From: Mycteria americana
Taxonomy: Eukaryota > Chordata > Aves > Ciconiiformes > Ciconiidae
Direction: 5' to 3'
Assembly (NCBI RefSeq): GCF_035582795.1
Contig: NC_134370.1
Location: 38,799,501-38,863,500, forward strand
DNA length: 64,000 nt
In this document: piece after piece, positions 1-11,278 of the stretch
How positions within the stretch are numbered: the stretch's first letter is position 1
Layout: the number at the start of each line of letters is the position of its first letter
The notes under the pieces: generated by a model
What the model saw: only the letters and a program-made list of their open reading frames with translations
What the model was told of the DNA's origin: nothing
The model's database searches: none
Program-made: the position numbers and the translations under genes

Positions 1-320
1 GGAGGGCCCCCACTCTGGCCATCATTTCTAAGGCAAGACTGGAAACACAAGCAGGAATTGGCTGTCACCCTGAGAACACCCAAATATCCAAACCGCAGGC
101 ACAAATAATTTCCCAAGAAAACCTTCCCATGTTCTCCCCCAAACACGTCAGCTATACCTAGTGCTTGGCATAAAAATGACACTTCCAGAAGGCAAAGTGA
201 TGCAGGTTGCAAGGATCCCTGCAAGTCCAGGTCCTCCCTAGGATGGAGGATGCTGGCTGCAGCGAGCAGAGGGACTGAGGTCTGCAACCGCGTACCTCCA
301 ACATTTGCATCTTTCCTTAG
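1..320 (+). other. Intron 1 of the MTTP-like gene (partial)
   Basis: No start codon followed by a signal-peptide-like hydrophobic stretch was found here. The segment ends in a pyrimidine-rich acceptor ending TTAG at 320. The first coding exon is inferred to lie left of the window. Confidence 0.6.
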
Positions 321-502
321 GGGATTTGCAGCCGCTTTCTTTCGAGCCTGGGACCCTGTATCAGTACCGCTATACCCTGGACGTCCAGCTGGACCACGCA
401 TCCACGCCGTCCCCACAGGGACCCTGGCTGCGGGCTGAGGCGTTGGTCCAGCTGCACCGGCTCTGGAGGGACCGAGGCGGGGAAGAGCTGCTCCAGGTGC
501 AG
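321..502 (+). CDS. MTTP-like exon 2
   Basis: Enters with two bases of a split codon and ends in frame before donor GTGCGT. It encodes the first strands of the beta-barrel, with SFEPGTLYQYRYTLDVQLD matching the human segment that starts SLNNDRLYKLTY. Confidence 0.9.
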
Positions 503-3500
503 GTGCGTGAGGTGGTAAAGCCATTGCACCCAGGTACTCCTCCTGGGAGCAGTGCTGCTGTCTTTCTTTAGCTCCTTCCCTGTCTAGCCCAAGCCATCTG
601 ACAAATGACCTCTCTGACCAAGAGGCCATCGCCTGCAGGTAAAATGCGTAGCAACTTTAGAGCAGACATGCTTGGCACTGCTTTCTGCCATCTTCTGCTG
701 TCATAGATCAGCGACCTGAAAGCCCAACATGAGCCAGAAGAGGAGAGGAGCCAGGACGGCACTGGAGATCCCCCTGCAGAGATTGCACTGAGCCAGGAAG
801 CCCGGGCAGAGCTCCAGCAGCCGGTGTTCATCTCTTGGAGCAGTGGGAAGGTCAGCTGGACACCTCCTGGGCTTGCTCATGCCCTCCACAGAGCATTCCT
901 GCCCACATCCCAAATTTTCCTGGCTAAAAAGCCCGTACGAACTCCTGCTCCACCTCTGATTTCATATCAGAGCACGAGGAGCCTGACAGGGTGGCAAATG
1001 CAGGCCTCCCGCAGGGTCCAGTGTGACCCTAGATGCAGCCCCATCCTCCAAAGGGGCTGCAGGCTCGGCCGGAGCTGCAGCATCCTGTGTGGAAAGGGCC
1101 TCAGTCCTAACTGTGGGATGTGAGCTTCTTTCTGACCTTCTCCTCTAAGGCTTAGGAAAACCATCGGGGGGGGGGAAGGGAAAATTTGTGGGCATGCATC
1201 CACAAAGCCTGTGCTATTGAGGGATACAGTGAAAAATCTTGTGAAAAATCTTCGGGTATCTACAGGGTGTTGCTTAGGTTGCGGGGGAGATGCCTTTCAG
1301 CAGGGAAGGCAGCAAAGCGCCCGCAGGGCCCCCAGAGCCGTCCCCACAAGCAGACACTGCCTCTTGCCCTCCCAGGTCAAAGCCTTCTACGGGGACGAAG
1401 CAGAAAGCATCCTGATCTCAAACCTGAAGCGAGGCGTTGTCAGTCTGCTCCAGCTCCAGCCCCATGCCAGCACCACAGTGGAGGTAGGTGCAGAGCCAGG
1501 GCCAGATCCTGCCCGAAAGCCGACCATGCCACAGCAGGAGAGCTGGCCCCGAAGCACAGCCAGCCAAGGTGCTTCAGCAGAGCCAAAATTCAGGATAAAC
1601 ATCATAGGCTTTGCTGATCCAGCTGCCCCTGGGCTGTGAGTGAGGACAGCTATTGGAAAGACAGAAGATTTAAAATAAAATAATTTGTAGATTATTTTCA
1701 GAAGTGGGCACACTTACAAAATCGTCATCTTTCCCTGGACAGTAGGAAAAGTGGAGAAAAAACTCTACAAGAATTTCTGCCAAGCAGGATTTGCTTTGCT
1801 CAGCCCAGCCAGCAGCTGGCAAATGGCAGGGAAATCCCTCCCTCCAGAGCTCAACTGATGCTGTAGTGACATGCAAGCAACATGAAATAATCTCAAAACC
1901 CAAAATGCAGGCACAAAGGTGCTGCTGCTGGTGTTAGCCTAAATTTGCAAAAGCAAATTTCCTGCCCAGATGGACTTGGAGCTATCCAACGCCCCCAAAT
2001 ACAGCCCAGTTTCTAGCTTTTCAATGATTTTTCTCTTTAGTAGTTTGTCTTTTGTGTCTGTCCTCTACACAGATCATTTTATTCAGGCTTAATCAAAGCC
2101 GATCACCCTTAACCATGGTCACTTACATTTGTGTTTCAGGAGGACGTCTCTGGGAGCTGCCAAATCACATATGCCATGTCCAACCATTCCATCGTGAAGA
2201 CAAAAGATCTCCTCAGCTGCACAAAGCCGAAGTCTGGATTCGCCTCCATAAACAAAGCAAGTCCATTGCTCTCGCGCTGGTGGGCTCAACTTACATCAAG
2301 TACATCAGGGTAGTCCCCAAAATCTTCCTACAGGTGGGCTGTGAGTCCTACTCCCAGCTGGCTTCAGCCTTCTGCACCAGCCTGGGATGGGGCTCCGGCT
2401 CTTAGACCCATGCCCAAAGTGGGATGCACCAGCATACCTCAGGAGGAGCATATCGTTTTGAGGTGGGTAGGAGCAGAAAAGATGTCCTGGGTCATCCCAT
2501 CCCCATCCTTGTTATCACTTCTGACCTGTCAGCTAATCCTGCTTGGGAAAGTGGAGATACAGAAGTGTTTTCTAGACCTCAGACTCATCAGATTGGGGAT
2601 TAGGTTGACAGGGGACAGGACCAAAGACTGCTGCTTGTTTCATTTAAAGCAGTAGCCCGTGTTCAGCCCTGACATAAATAGATGAAACTCTGTGGGTCCC
2701 AATGCAGTTATACCTGCCACGATTAAAATTGTTTTTTTAAAATATATAAGTTCTACTTAATTCAATATAAAAACGGACATCACTGCACAGAGAGCCCCTG
2801 GGCTTCAGCAGCGGTGTCGACACCTGGCAGTCAAACTCTGAATGTTCTCATAATAAAAGCTTTCTGGGGTATGAATCATGGCAAACTTAACCAAGAAAGT
2901 AACCAACCCTGCATAGCACATTTTTGGCAATAAGGTTTTCCCACAAGCCTGCCACCTAGACTTAGGCAGCTCTCTGGACTTGCCTGTATCCATAGCTGTG
3001 ACAGCAAAATAGCGATGCTGCCCAGCTCTGTAAAAGGCAAAGCCTATGGATAAAAAAAACCCTCTCTATTAAAATAGCGATATTATTATTGCTAATGCCA
3101 TTTGCTGTCAAAAACCACCGCTCGCACATGGTTCAGCTCTTCCCCTTCCCCAAGACCTGCCATGTGCAAGCCCAGCTACTCCGATAACATCTCCCGGCAT
3201 GAGCAGTGCTCCCCTTGCTGGGGCAGGGAGAAGAGGCAGAGGTGAAGTCCAGCAAGTGCGTCATTTCTTTTGGAAGGAAAAAAGCCAGAGAGCTTCCCCA
3301 AGGTCACCATGCAGCACAGCAAGGAAGCCGAGCATTTTTTGGCATGAGCTCGGTGGAAATTGCTGTTGCTTAGCTTTCTCTTTCGCTTGGATAACGTCCT
3401 TGCTGATGCTCGTCAGGATGAGGCAGGTTTTGGCATTGAGGGCCGTGCCTCTTCCCCCGCCATGCAGCTGCGTTGGGGCAGCTACGGAGCTAGCGCTGTC

Positions 3501-6500
3501 AAATGGACCTGAAGGAAGGGCAATGCTTTGGGAGGCATTTATTTCCAGTTTGCAGTCTCCAGGCATCACCCACACCAGGCAGGAGCATCCCTTGCTCCCT
3601 CTGCTGCCCTTTTCTGCTGTGGCTGAGCCAGGGTGACCTCACCTTGTAATGAAAGAGAGAGCCCGCATGGTGTCACCAGTCTGTCTCCCCACGTCAGCCA
3701 TGGGCGAGAGCATCCCCTCGCCGTGGTCCTCACCTGGTGCTGCCTTCTCCCACATGTGGGAAAAGGTTGGGCTCTTCTGGATTCTCCTTTCCTACATTTC
3801 GGAAGAGTAGCGGGTGACTTCGTGGACTGGAAAGCTCTTTTGCTGCTTTAGAGAGGAGAGAAATCTCCTGGGGAGAGGGGATGAGAGAAAAGGTTGTGTT
3901 TTTTTTCTCCTTGCTTTTCCTTTTTCAAGATTTTTGGAGTCGAGTGGCAGCCCACCAGCAAAAGCCAGTACATAGTGAAAGGCAACCTCCTCCAGTCGGT
4001 GCTGGCAGAGGAAAGCCACCTGGTGTCTCCAGCCCTGCGGTCCACCACCAGCATCAAAATCAGTTCAAGGTGAGCGATGTCCCTATACCGCTGCCCGAAC
4101 TGGGCAGCCTGGCATGGGATGAAGGTGCATCTGTCAGAGTTAAAGTGTTCACTGCTCTCCTGCCAGCTTGGCTGGCACAGCCTGGTGCAGGCAGCAAGGA
4201 GGAGAGGGTGCAGCAGCTGCGCATGGCATGGAGGGAACACCAGACACCTTTTGACAGCTTCCCCCCACGTCTCCTCCTTCTCCAAACCTGCATGAACCCA
4301 ACCAGCCTCTGAGCCACAGAGGGTGTAAATGACAAAGCACTTCCTGATGGCTTCTTCTCCCTCCACAGGCAGCAGCTCCAGTTAGCGTCTCCTCCGATGC
4401 CCGGCCCAGCAGAGGTGGCTGGACAAAGCCTCAAGGATGCACTGGCTGGCACAGAGGGACGGCACCAGCCCCTGGGCATGGCCAGCCTGCCCTTCAGGAG
4501 GGTCTGCACCCGCTGCCCATCGGTCAGTGATGCTATCCACCCCCAAAAGTTGCTATGTGCTCTCCCCCAAGCCGGGCACCTGGGCGGGCAGGAGAAGGCT
4601 GTAGGATTTGGGGTTAAAGCACAGTGGTGCATTTGGATGGGTTGGTTACCGCTGTTGAGGCAGGATGCAGCACCAGGAGCGCTGTAGAGCAGCAGCTTGA
4701 CTTGTTACCTCTCCTAAATAGTGTCTAATGTTGCTACCTGTGGTGGAAGGACCCCTCTGTCCCCCCAGACGTAGCTGCATTTCTGTGATGGGAGAAGTAA
4801 CCTGGTGCATGGCTGGCACATCATTTCCACCACAGGTCAGGCTAGCAAGGACAAAGGAGGGGTTATTTCTGCCTCCTCAAGTCCTCCAGGCTTTTCACCT
4901 AGGAAATCTGGAATTGCAATGACTTTCAGGCACCGGTGATGCTCACAGTTTCTCCTGCTCTTTTCCTGGCACATACCACAAATTGAGGCATTTGGGCTTC
5001 AGCATAAGTCCTCAGTGGTGGGGGTGGGAGAGTGTAGTAGGTGCCTGCAGGTAATTGCACAACCCCATGGGCCTCTCCCACTCCTAAATATTTCCCAAGT
5101 ATAAACATTATCCCATGATTCAGGATGAGGGGTGAAAGAGGCTAAATTCCACCTAACAAACCTCATCTTTGCAGCTGAGAGCCTACCTGAAGGCTTTTGA
5201 CAGCCAGAGAGTCAAAATGGACACCTCGAAGGCAGCGACCACATGGCAGTTCCAGAGGTTCATCCAGATGCTGCGCAGCGCCAAGAAGAGAGATGTTCTG
5301 CAGCTGCTGAGAAGAGCGCCCGAGGAGATGCTGTGAGACTCCCAGGAGCTATCTTGCCAAAATTGGCTTTCTGTGCATGTAGAGTACTGGCACGTAGGGT
5401 CATTCCTGGCCCTGGCAACTAGGGTCATTTGATGCTGGTCCATACACCATACCTGGTCGAGGCAGCTGTCCTGACTAGTGCAAACATACTCTGTTTTTTT
5501 CTTAATGCCTGTTGCGTACAACCACTGCATGGCTTGCTTTTTTTTTTTTTTGCTGGCTTTGGAGCGGAGCGAATGCTCCAGCAAGGCTTTCTGCAAATGT
5601 CGTTGAAGGTCTGTTATTTACAGACCATCCACCCATGGCCCTAGCATCCATCCCTGTCAGTGTGGGTGCTGGGGCCGGGCTCTGCTCTGCAGTGAACTAC
5701 CTAGACATGGGTGAGTTCAGAGCAAGAGCCAACTTCCTAGGCTTTTTTAACCCATGAACTGAAGTTCCTGTGGATTTTAAAGCAAGAGGAAAGCATAGAG
5801 AATAGAAAGGGGGATGAGGAGTTGTACAGGGCACCTTGTTTCTTCTCCAGCTCTATCGGTGGGTCATGCCACTGGTGATCTCCCTCTTCTCGCTCCAGCC
5901 CCTTCCTCGTGGAGGCAGCAGTGGCCGCACAGTCGGTGGCATCCTTGGCAGCTCTCTCGGACTTTCTGGATTTCAGCAAGGAGCCCAAGTCCCTGCTGGA
6001 GAAGTTTCTCTGTGCAGCAGCTTTCTCTCCCCGGCCTTCTGGAGAGCTTCTCCGCCTGGTGTTAGTAAGTGTGGACTTTTCTCTCCCTCCCTGAGGGTCC
6101 TGAGTCTGGGATGGATCCTCACCACATTTCAGGCAGGAGGGAACAGCAAGCATGTTTTCCTGAAAAAGGAAAATATGTTTCTGTAGAAATATATCTTCCT
6201 GCTTATGGGATTATTTTATGTGCTTTTAATGGGATAGTGGCGATGGGAGTAGTTGCTCCTTGGAGGAAAAGCATTCAGCACAAAGTGCTTTATATCAGCG
6301 CATTACAGATAATAAAAGCTTAATTAAAAGCCACTGTGAAAAATCAGCATTTTATCCAATTAAACCATGCATTGCCTCATTCAAGGCAGGTAAGAACTAG
6401 TTTTTCCTTACTTTTTTGGTAAACACTTTGAGATAAGAGGTAAAGCATACTCCTCCTCTCTCTTTATCCCTATTTTTCTTTCCTGCTTCCTAAAACCCCT

Positions 6501-9500
6501 TTCCCGGTGCCCAGGACAAGCTGGATGGGAAGCAGCTGGCCCCCGAGGTCCAGGAGACGGGGATAGTTGCCATGGGTTCGCTGGTCGGCAAGCTGTGCCA
6601 GCAGAAGCTGTGTGGGCTGCAGGTGGGTCCTCTGCAGACCCCCATGCTTTGCTTTTTCAGACACACCCCTTCCCTCCAGGGGTGCCCAGAACGTCTCCTG
6701 TCCCTTACCTTCTTTTCTGTCCTCCTGCAAACACCAAGCAGGAGGTGGAGCGTGGGATGGAAACCATCCTCAGGGGGCTAAGAGGTGCCGAGGAGGAGTC
6801 GGAGGTGGTCATTTACCTGCTAGCGCTGGGGAATGCAGTGCTCCCCGAAACCATTCCCACCCTCCTGGACCACGCTGAGGAGGGTCCCACCGCCGTCACC
6901 ACCGTGGCCATCTCTGCCCTGCGGCGATTCCCCACTCAGCACATCTCCAGCAAGGTATGAAACAAAACTGCCAAGGCTTGGTGCTCCTCTTCCCATTCAA
7001 AGCCAAGCCATCAGGGTGCAAACGGAGCCACCATTTGCACATCACCACCACCCTAACAGTACCATTTTAATTGCTCTCTCACATCAGGTGAAACGAGCAA
7101 TGAGGAGGATTTTCCATGAGAAGAGGAAGAGCTATGAGAAAACATGTCGCCTGGCTGCTGCAGAAATCCTCCTAGAAAACGAGCCCTCGCCCATGGATGT
7201 GATCAACATCCTGCTGGCTGCCAATGAGCTGGAGACAGAGACAGCGACATTTCTGCTGCTGAAGGTCCAGAACAGCCTGCATGCCGACCACCACCCAGCA
7301 AGGTGGGTCTGGAGGGGAAGGTTGCATTTTTCCCCCTAGCTCTACATTGCTGGTTTTAGTTCCTCCACACTCCAGATGTGGCTTTTGACCCAACATGCCT
7401 TTAAAGCTGGATAAGCGCACATGCTAGCACCACTGCTTGGAGCTGCCTAGAAATTCCCAGCGGCAGGAGGAAGAAAACAGCAGGGCTGCTAATGCAGATG
7501 ATGCCCAGACAGCCGAAACCTGGCATCCCTCCTCGTTCTGCCCCACGGCAGCAGGACCCAGGCTCGTGGCTTTGGCAGAGTCCTTGGAGGCCAACGCTCT
7601 GGCTCACAGGGCAGCGCACAATTTGTAACTGCATTAATCTTCCTATCTGCACAAAACGAACTGAGCACTAACATTTTTCAGAGCTAAGCAAAAGCTGCAC
7701 AAAAATATCTGACTGGTTTATCCTAATAAAGCAGAGGAGAGGGAAATTCCAGGGTAGCCCACGTCTGCTCATTTCCTTTTTTGCTCACACTTCTCTGGGC
7801 AACTGAGAGAAATAGTTTTGAAATTTGTATTTCCTTCTTTGTACAGATTTCTGTAATGACCACTGACACTTTCCCTTCCTTCCTTCCCAGTGCTGACATA
7901 CTCTTTCCCTCTTGCTTCCAGGAAGATAATGAAAGACATCATGAGAGACCCACGGATAAATAATTACCACTTCTTCTCGAAAGCTGGCATCTCCTCTTCT
8001 TTCTCAGGACCCCTGACAGGTGACACCACAGAGGACACTCACCCCATGGTCCCTTCAGATGGCTAAAGGAGGGGCTGGTGGGAAAAGGCAGCTTTCAGAA
8101 GAGGCCTTGGCTTTATAGAAATGCCCTAAAATCTCGGTGTGAGGTTTCTGAGCATGCCCCCCAGCACCAGCTGAGGCTGGCTGCTTGCCATCACCCGAGA
8201 TGTATATGCCTCTCCGACACCCCTGCAACCACCTGGCTTTCTACAGCAGGAGGGCTGGGCTGTGCCACATACTTTTCCCAAATCCTGCTAATTTGAAAGA
8301 AGAACTTCAGCTGGATATGAAACCAATGGTAGATTGTAGGTGGGAGTTTCTGTGCTTTTCCTGATAAGTCAAGAAGCTCCATTCCTCAGTTCCTTAGGTA
8401 TTTTTAATAAGCTCTTCAAAGACGAGAATCCTTATACTGAGATAAAAATCATCAAACTTCAGAGAGACTGCAACAATCAATGCTTGCTAAATATCTGCTT
8501 AAATCTTTGCCCCTCAGCTCTCATTTTCATCCCTCTTCAAATTAGCTCAGTCTAGCCTTGTAGGGGGTAGGTGGAAGCAAAATAGCCAACACCTGGAAGA
8601 AAAACATTGCAATGCTAAATCCTTTGATTATTGCAAGAATGGAAGGCGATGGTGCAGAGAAGCTTTCCCCTCTGAATCATTTAGCTTTATCAGATATTTA
8701 ATGGCTAAAACATACAAGATCTGTGCAGGTCAGCTGCACTGACCATAGATGGGACAGCTCTACAGGACTAGCCATACAATCTATTGAGGAGGCTTACAAA
8801 TTACCAAGGAGCTCTCGGGATCCTGCTTTTAGACATACCCAGTGACCTCCCAATTCCCACAATCAATCTGGACAAGCTCTTTTAAGAAACTGCCCCGTCC
8901 TGCTGAGCACTGACTTGGTGGCACTGGGTGCAGAGGACATGCTTGCTGGGATCCCAGCCTCGCACATCCTACCTATGGGCTCTTTATTTTCTTGTCAGCC
9001 TTCATGCCCTGCTGCTGCTCTCAGAGCAGTTATGGCTCACCACCGTTCAGTGGCTCATTTGCAAAAAGAGGTGTGCCAGACATTGCCCAGGGATGCTTAC
9101 AGGCATCTCTCTGCCTTTCAGTCACCCAGGACCTGCTTTCCACCTTCGGGCTGGACCTGCTGTTTTTGGAGGGTGGATTCCTGAGAAAGAGCGTCTCTGA
9201 CTTCTCACTGCTCAGCCATGGCCGGCGGCTTCACGCAGCTCAGGTGTGCTGCCGGGAGAGCGGCTGGGGGGACGTACACAGAGGGGGGTGGCAGCACTAA
9301 CCCAGTGGTGACACTGCCCCACCTGTGTCCCCTCTTAACCTCCTTACGGTGCTTGACCTCACCTCTGCACTCAGTGTGCCCTGTATCAGAAATGCATAAA
9401 TGCATAGCCCCCGTCACTGATGTGAAGCCAGACAGACCTGCTCTGGAGAAGGGAGTCCGCTACCCTCCCCCAAAAAAAGCAGGGGATGTGACACCACTGC

Positions 9501-11278
9501 TGCATGGTGCTCAGGGATAGCATGGATGCCCCATCCAGCCCACTCCATCACTATTCCTCCTGCTTCAAAGAGTGTCTGTCCAAGAGTTGGACAAGTATAG
9601 CAACTCGAATAGTGTTGCAGGGCACGAAACAGACTCTCCAGCTTTGCTCTGCACAGGTTGCACGTCTCTGCTTCTGTGTTTTAGGTCACTATTGAAGCAC
9701 AAGGGATGGAGTCGATGCTGGGAGAAAATGTCTTGGAAGGTCAAGAGGAGCCAGAGCTCATGGCCAGGATGTCTGCCATCTTCTTCGATGTTCAGCTGCG
9801 GCCAATAGTCTTCTTCCAGGGATATACAGACTTAATGGCCAAGGTCCTGTTAAGCAGCGGAGAACCCACAAGCGTGGTCAAAGGGAACCTCCTGCTGATG
9901 GACCATCACCAGGTACTGGATGCAGGGGGGGTGGGGGCACGGTAACCTGCCTCAACACCAAATCCTAGTGAATCCCATAGCATGAGCCAGTGGATTTGAG
10001 GTATGTTACTCACTGTGTATGCACATGTAAGAGCAAGGTGGCACTGCCAGAGGTCTCTTGGGGTTGGTAAAACAGCAGGATGGCTCGGCTCTGCCATGGG
10101 ACACATGTGGCTTGAGTTCCTCCCACAAAAGCCCAGCTGCAGGGTTGGGATAGTCCCAGCAGCCATGCATCACTGCCAACATCAGCTGCTTGGCCAAGAG
10201 AGGTGCCCGATCACAGAAAGTTCTGCCTTCTCCATCTCCCAGGTCATTCCTCTACAGTCTGGCCTCCAAGTGGCCATCAAACTCCAGGGCGGGCTGGGGC
10301 TTGACATTTCAGCTGACATGGACGTGAGCATTTGGGAGCAGGAACTGAAAACCAGCATCAACACAAGGTCAGCGGGTGAGGAACTGCTTGGCTCTGGGGA
10401 TGCAGGGTACTCGGCGGGGCTCAGCACCCAGCATGAGGGATGCTCCGCCTTAGGCTGACTTCCCACAGCCCCTTGCTCTTCTCCTGCTGGGTCCGGCCCT
10501 GCCTGGTAGACACGTTGGGTAGGGGTCTGACAGGCATCAGTTACACACTCCTTTTCCATGGCCAGACCTAAAATTAAGATGCTTATGGGGTTGTTTGGTG
10601 CCAGTGCATGGTGCCCAGCACAGGGCCGTTGCTCGGTGACTGGATCCACGTGCTTCCCTCTCGCAGGGGAAGTCTCGCCATTGATTTCCAGGCAGAACTA
10701 GATGCCCCTTTCCTCCAAGCCACCCTGAGAAGCCAGACAGAGGTAGAGACCTCAATCCAGTTTGACACCATCCTGAGGTTTTCCAGCAGCCCAATTCTTA
10801 TGTGCCTGCAGCTGAGAGAGGAGCAGGTCCCATACAGGTAAGTTCTGGATACAGCCAGATACTGTAGAAACATCATGACGTGCTTGAGATAAAGGAGGAC
10901 TTCTTGGGGAGAGGAGAGAATTAATGGTTGTACACTTATTGAGCAGGGTGGGTCAAAGCCAGTAGGGAGAGGGCGAAGGACACCACAAGTTCATGGTGAT
11001 GGGGATGGAAGTCCCATGCCTAGACCATCAGGAGAAGCCCTGATGGTGAATACGCTGGTCTGGGAGGAGGAGAATGAGGTCCACCACCACCACAGCCTCC
11101 TGACCATCTTGCTATCACCTTGTCCCACAGAGAAATCTTCACAGTTTCAAAGTCTGCCGGGAGCCAGAGTAGCACTGCTCGAAAAGGCAGGCAGGGCACC
11201 GTGCCCGGGCGGGAGTTTGCTTTGCACGGGGCTAACTCCAAGGTCTGCAACCTCCTGCTGACAGCAGAAGAAGAATAG
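321..11278 (+). CDS. Microsomal triglyceride transfer protein-like (MTTP paralogue), 5' partial
   Basis: Role (family knowledge): MTTP is an ER-lumen protein that pairs with protein disulfide isomerase and transfers triglyceride, cholesteryl ester and phospholipid to nascent apoB lipoproteins. Seen here: 17 coding exons (2-18 in human numbering) joining to about 865 codons ending in TAG; human MTTP has 894. All phases close. Domain order follows the large lipid transfer protein family: N-terminal beta-barrel (exons 2-7), helical domain (7-12), C-terminal lipid-binding sheets (13-18). Landmarks: VLAEES in exon 6, CTRC (CxxC) in exon 7, MYLLAL-like IYLLAL in exon 11, FFDVQLRP in exon 15. Cysteine pairs in exons 5 and 10 are kept; the first C-terminal cysteine is Arg. 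The signal-peptide exon lies left of the window. Divergence from human MTTP is larger than I expect of the bird orthologue, and the locus is next to ADAMTS14, so I call it a paralogue. The gene has no stop or frameshift, so it looks functional. Confidence 0.95.
707..850 (+). CDS. MTTP-like exon 3
   Basis: Forty-eight codons, in frame at both ends, donor GTCAGC. It starts ISDLKAQ and ends FISWSSGK, corresponding to human HLIHGK just before VKEFY. Confidence 0.88.
1376..1483 (+). CDS. MTTP-like exon 4
   Basis: Thirty-six codons starting VKAFYGDEAESILISNLKRG, which aligns without gaps to the human [20 protein letters not shown]. Donor GTAGGT. Confidence 0.93.
2140..2256 (+). CDS. MTTP-like exon 5 (GC donor)
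   Basis: Thirty-nine codons carrying the conserved GSC...LLSC cysteine pair. The exon must end in frame after AAC AAA, where the intron starts GCAAGT rather than GT. The joined protein then has exactly the human spacing (8 + 28 residues from SGF to LAEE). Later GT sites are out of phase or lie beyond an in-frame TAG. Confidence 0.88.
2257..3929 (+). other. MTTP-like intron 5 (GC-AG)
   Basis: This 1.67 kb intron starts GCAAGT and ends in a long pyrimidine tract with CAAG. Nothing recognised inside beyond AT-rich sequence near 2720-2780 and 3050-3090. Confidence 0.7.
3930..4069 (+). CDS. MTTP-like exon 6
   Basis: Starts IFGVEWQPTSK and contains QSVLAEESH, matching human IAVLAEETH. It leaves two bases (AG) of a split Arg codon before donor GTGAGC. 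Confidence 0.93.
4369..4522 (+). CDS. MTTP-like exon 7
   Basis: Completes the split Arg codon and ends in frame at RRVCTRCPS. The CxxC pair matches human SHCKGCPS. Donor GTCAGT. It links the beta-barrel to the helical domain. Confidence 0.92.
5175..5332 (+). CDS. MTTP-like exon 8
   Basis: Starts LRAYLKAFDSQ and contains FQRFIQMLRSAKKRDVLQLL, matching human [20 protein letters not shown]. First helical repeats. Donor GTGAGA splits a Leu codon. Confidence 0.94.
5899..6064 (+). CDS. MTTP-like exon 9
   Basis: Encodes PFLVEAAVAAQSVASLAAL followed by SDFLDF, matching human DSLEAILDFLDF. Ends in frame at ELLRLVL before a strong GTAAGT donor. Confidence 0.94.
6515..6622 (+). CDS. MTTP-like exon 10
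   Basis: Thirty-six codons ending GSLVGKLCQQKLCGLQ. The paired cysteines match human GTLVRKLCQNEGCKLK. Donor GTGGGT. Confidence 0.94.
6742..6954 (+). CDS. MTTP-like exon 11
   Basis: Seventy-one codons with VIYLLALGNAVLPETIPTLL, matching human MYLLALKNALLPEGIPSLL. Core of the helical domain, where human MTTP contacts PDI. Donor GTATGA. Confidence 0.95.
7088..7302 (+). CDS. MTTP-like exon 12
   Basis: Starts VKRAMRRIFHEKRKSYEKT, matching human VKKTLNRIYHQNRKVHEKT. Ends in a split Arg codon before donor GTGGGT. End of the helical domain. Confidence 0.95.
7922..8019 (+). CDS. MTTP-like exon 13
   Basis: Encodes KIMKDIMRDPRINNYHFFSK, matching human [20 protein letters not shown]. Donor GTGACA. 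The following short loop is shorter than in human. Confidence 0.92.
8020..9121 (+). other. MTTP-like intron 13
   Basis: A 1.1 kb intron between two well-supported exons. No coding, repeat or RNA signal recognised in it. Confidence 0.7.
9122..9243 (+). CDS. MTTP-like exon 14
   Basis: Encodes DLLFLEGGFLRKSVSDFSLL and ends at RRLHAAQ in frame before donor GTGTGC. It aligns to human [20 protein letters not shown]. Confidence 0.92.
9685..9912 (+). CDS. MTTP-like exon 15
   Basis: Seventy-six codons with MSAIFFDVQLRPIVFFQGYT, matching human [20 protein letters not shown]. The best-conserved part of the lipid-binding C-terminal half. Donor GTACTG. Confidence 0.96.
10243..10367 (+). CDS. MTTP-like exon 16
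   Basis: Encodes QSGLQVAIKLQGGLGLDISA, matching human [20 protein letters not shown]. Ends in a split Arg codon before donor GTCAGC. Confidence 0.95.
10667..10837 (+). CDS. MTTP-like exon 17
   Basis: Encodes TLRSQTEVETSIQFDTILRF and MCLQLREEQVPYR, matching human LETSTETEAGLEFISTVQF and VCMQMDKDEAPFR. Donor GTAAGT after a split Arg codon. Confidence 0.95.
11131..11278 (+). CDS. MTTP-like exon 18, terminal
   Basis: Completes the split Arg codon, then reads about 48 residues to TAG at 11276-11278. GREFALHGANSKVCNLLL aligns to human GCEFPLHQENSEMCKVVF, so the first of two paired cysteines is Arg here. The protein ends in EEE. Confidence 0.93.

Noticed and set aside
2257-2335. Alternative GT donors after MTTP-like exon 5 (near 2310 and 2333)
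   Set aside because: The first leaves the wrong phase for exon 6 and the second lies past an in-frame TAG. Only the GC donor gives the conserved protein spacing.
321-11278. Classical MTTP itself
   Set aside because: Whole-length similarity and exon structure are right, but divergence is too great for the orthologue and the locus is wrong. A gene tree would settle it.
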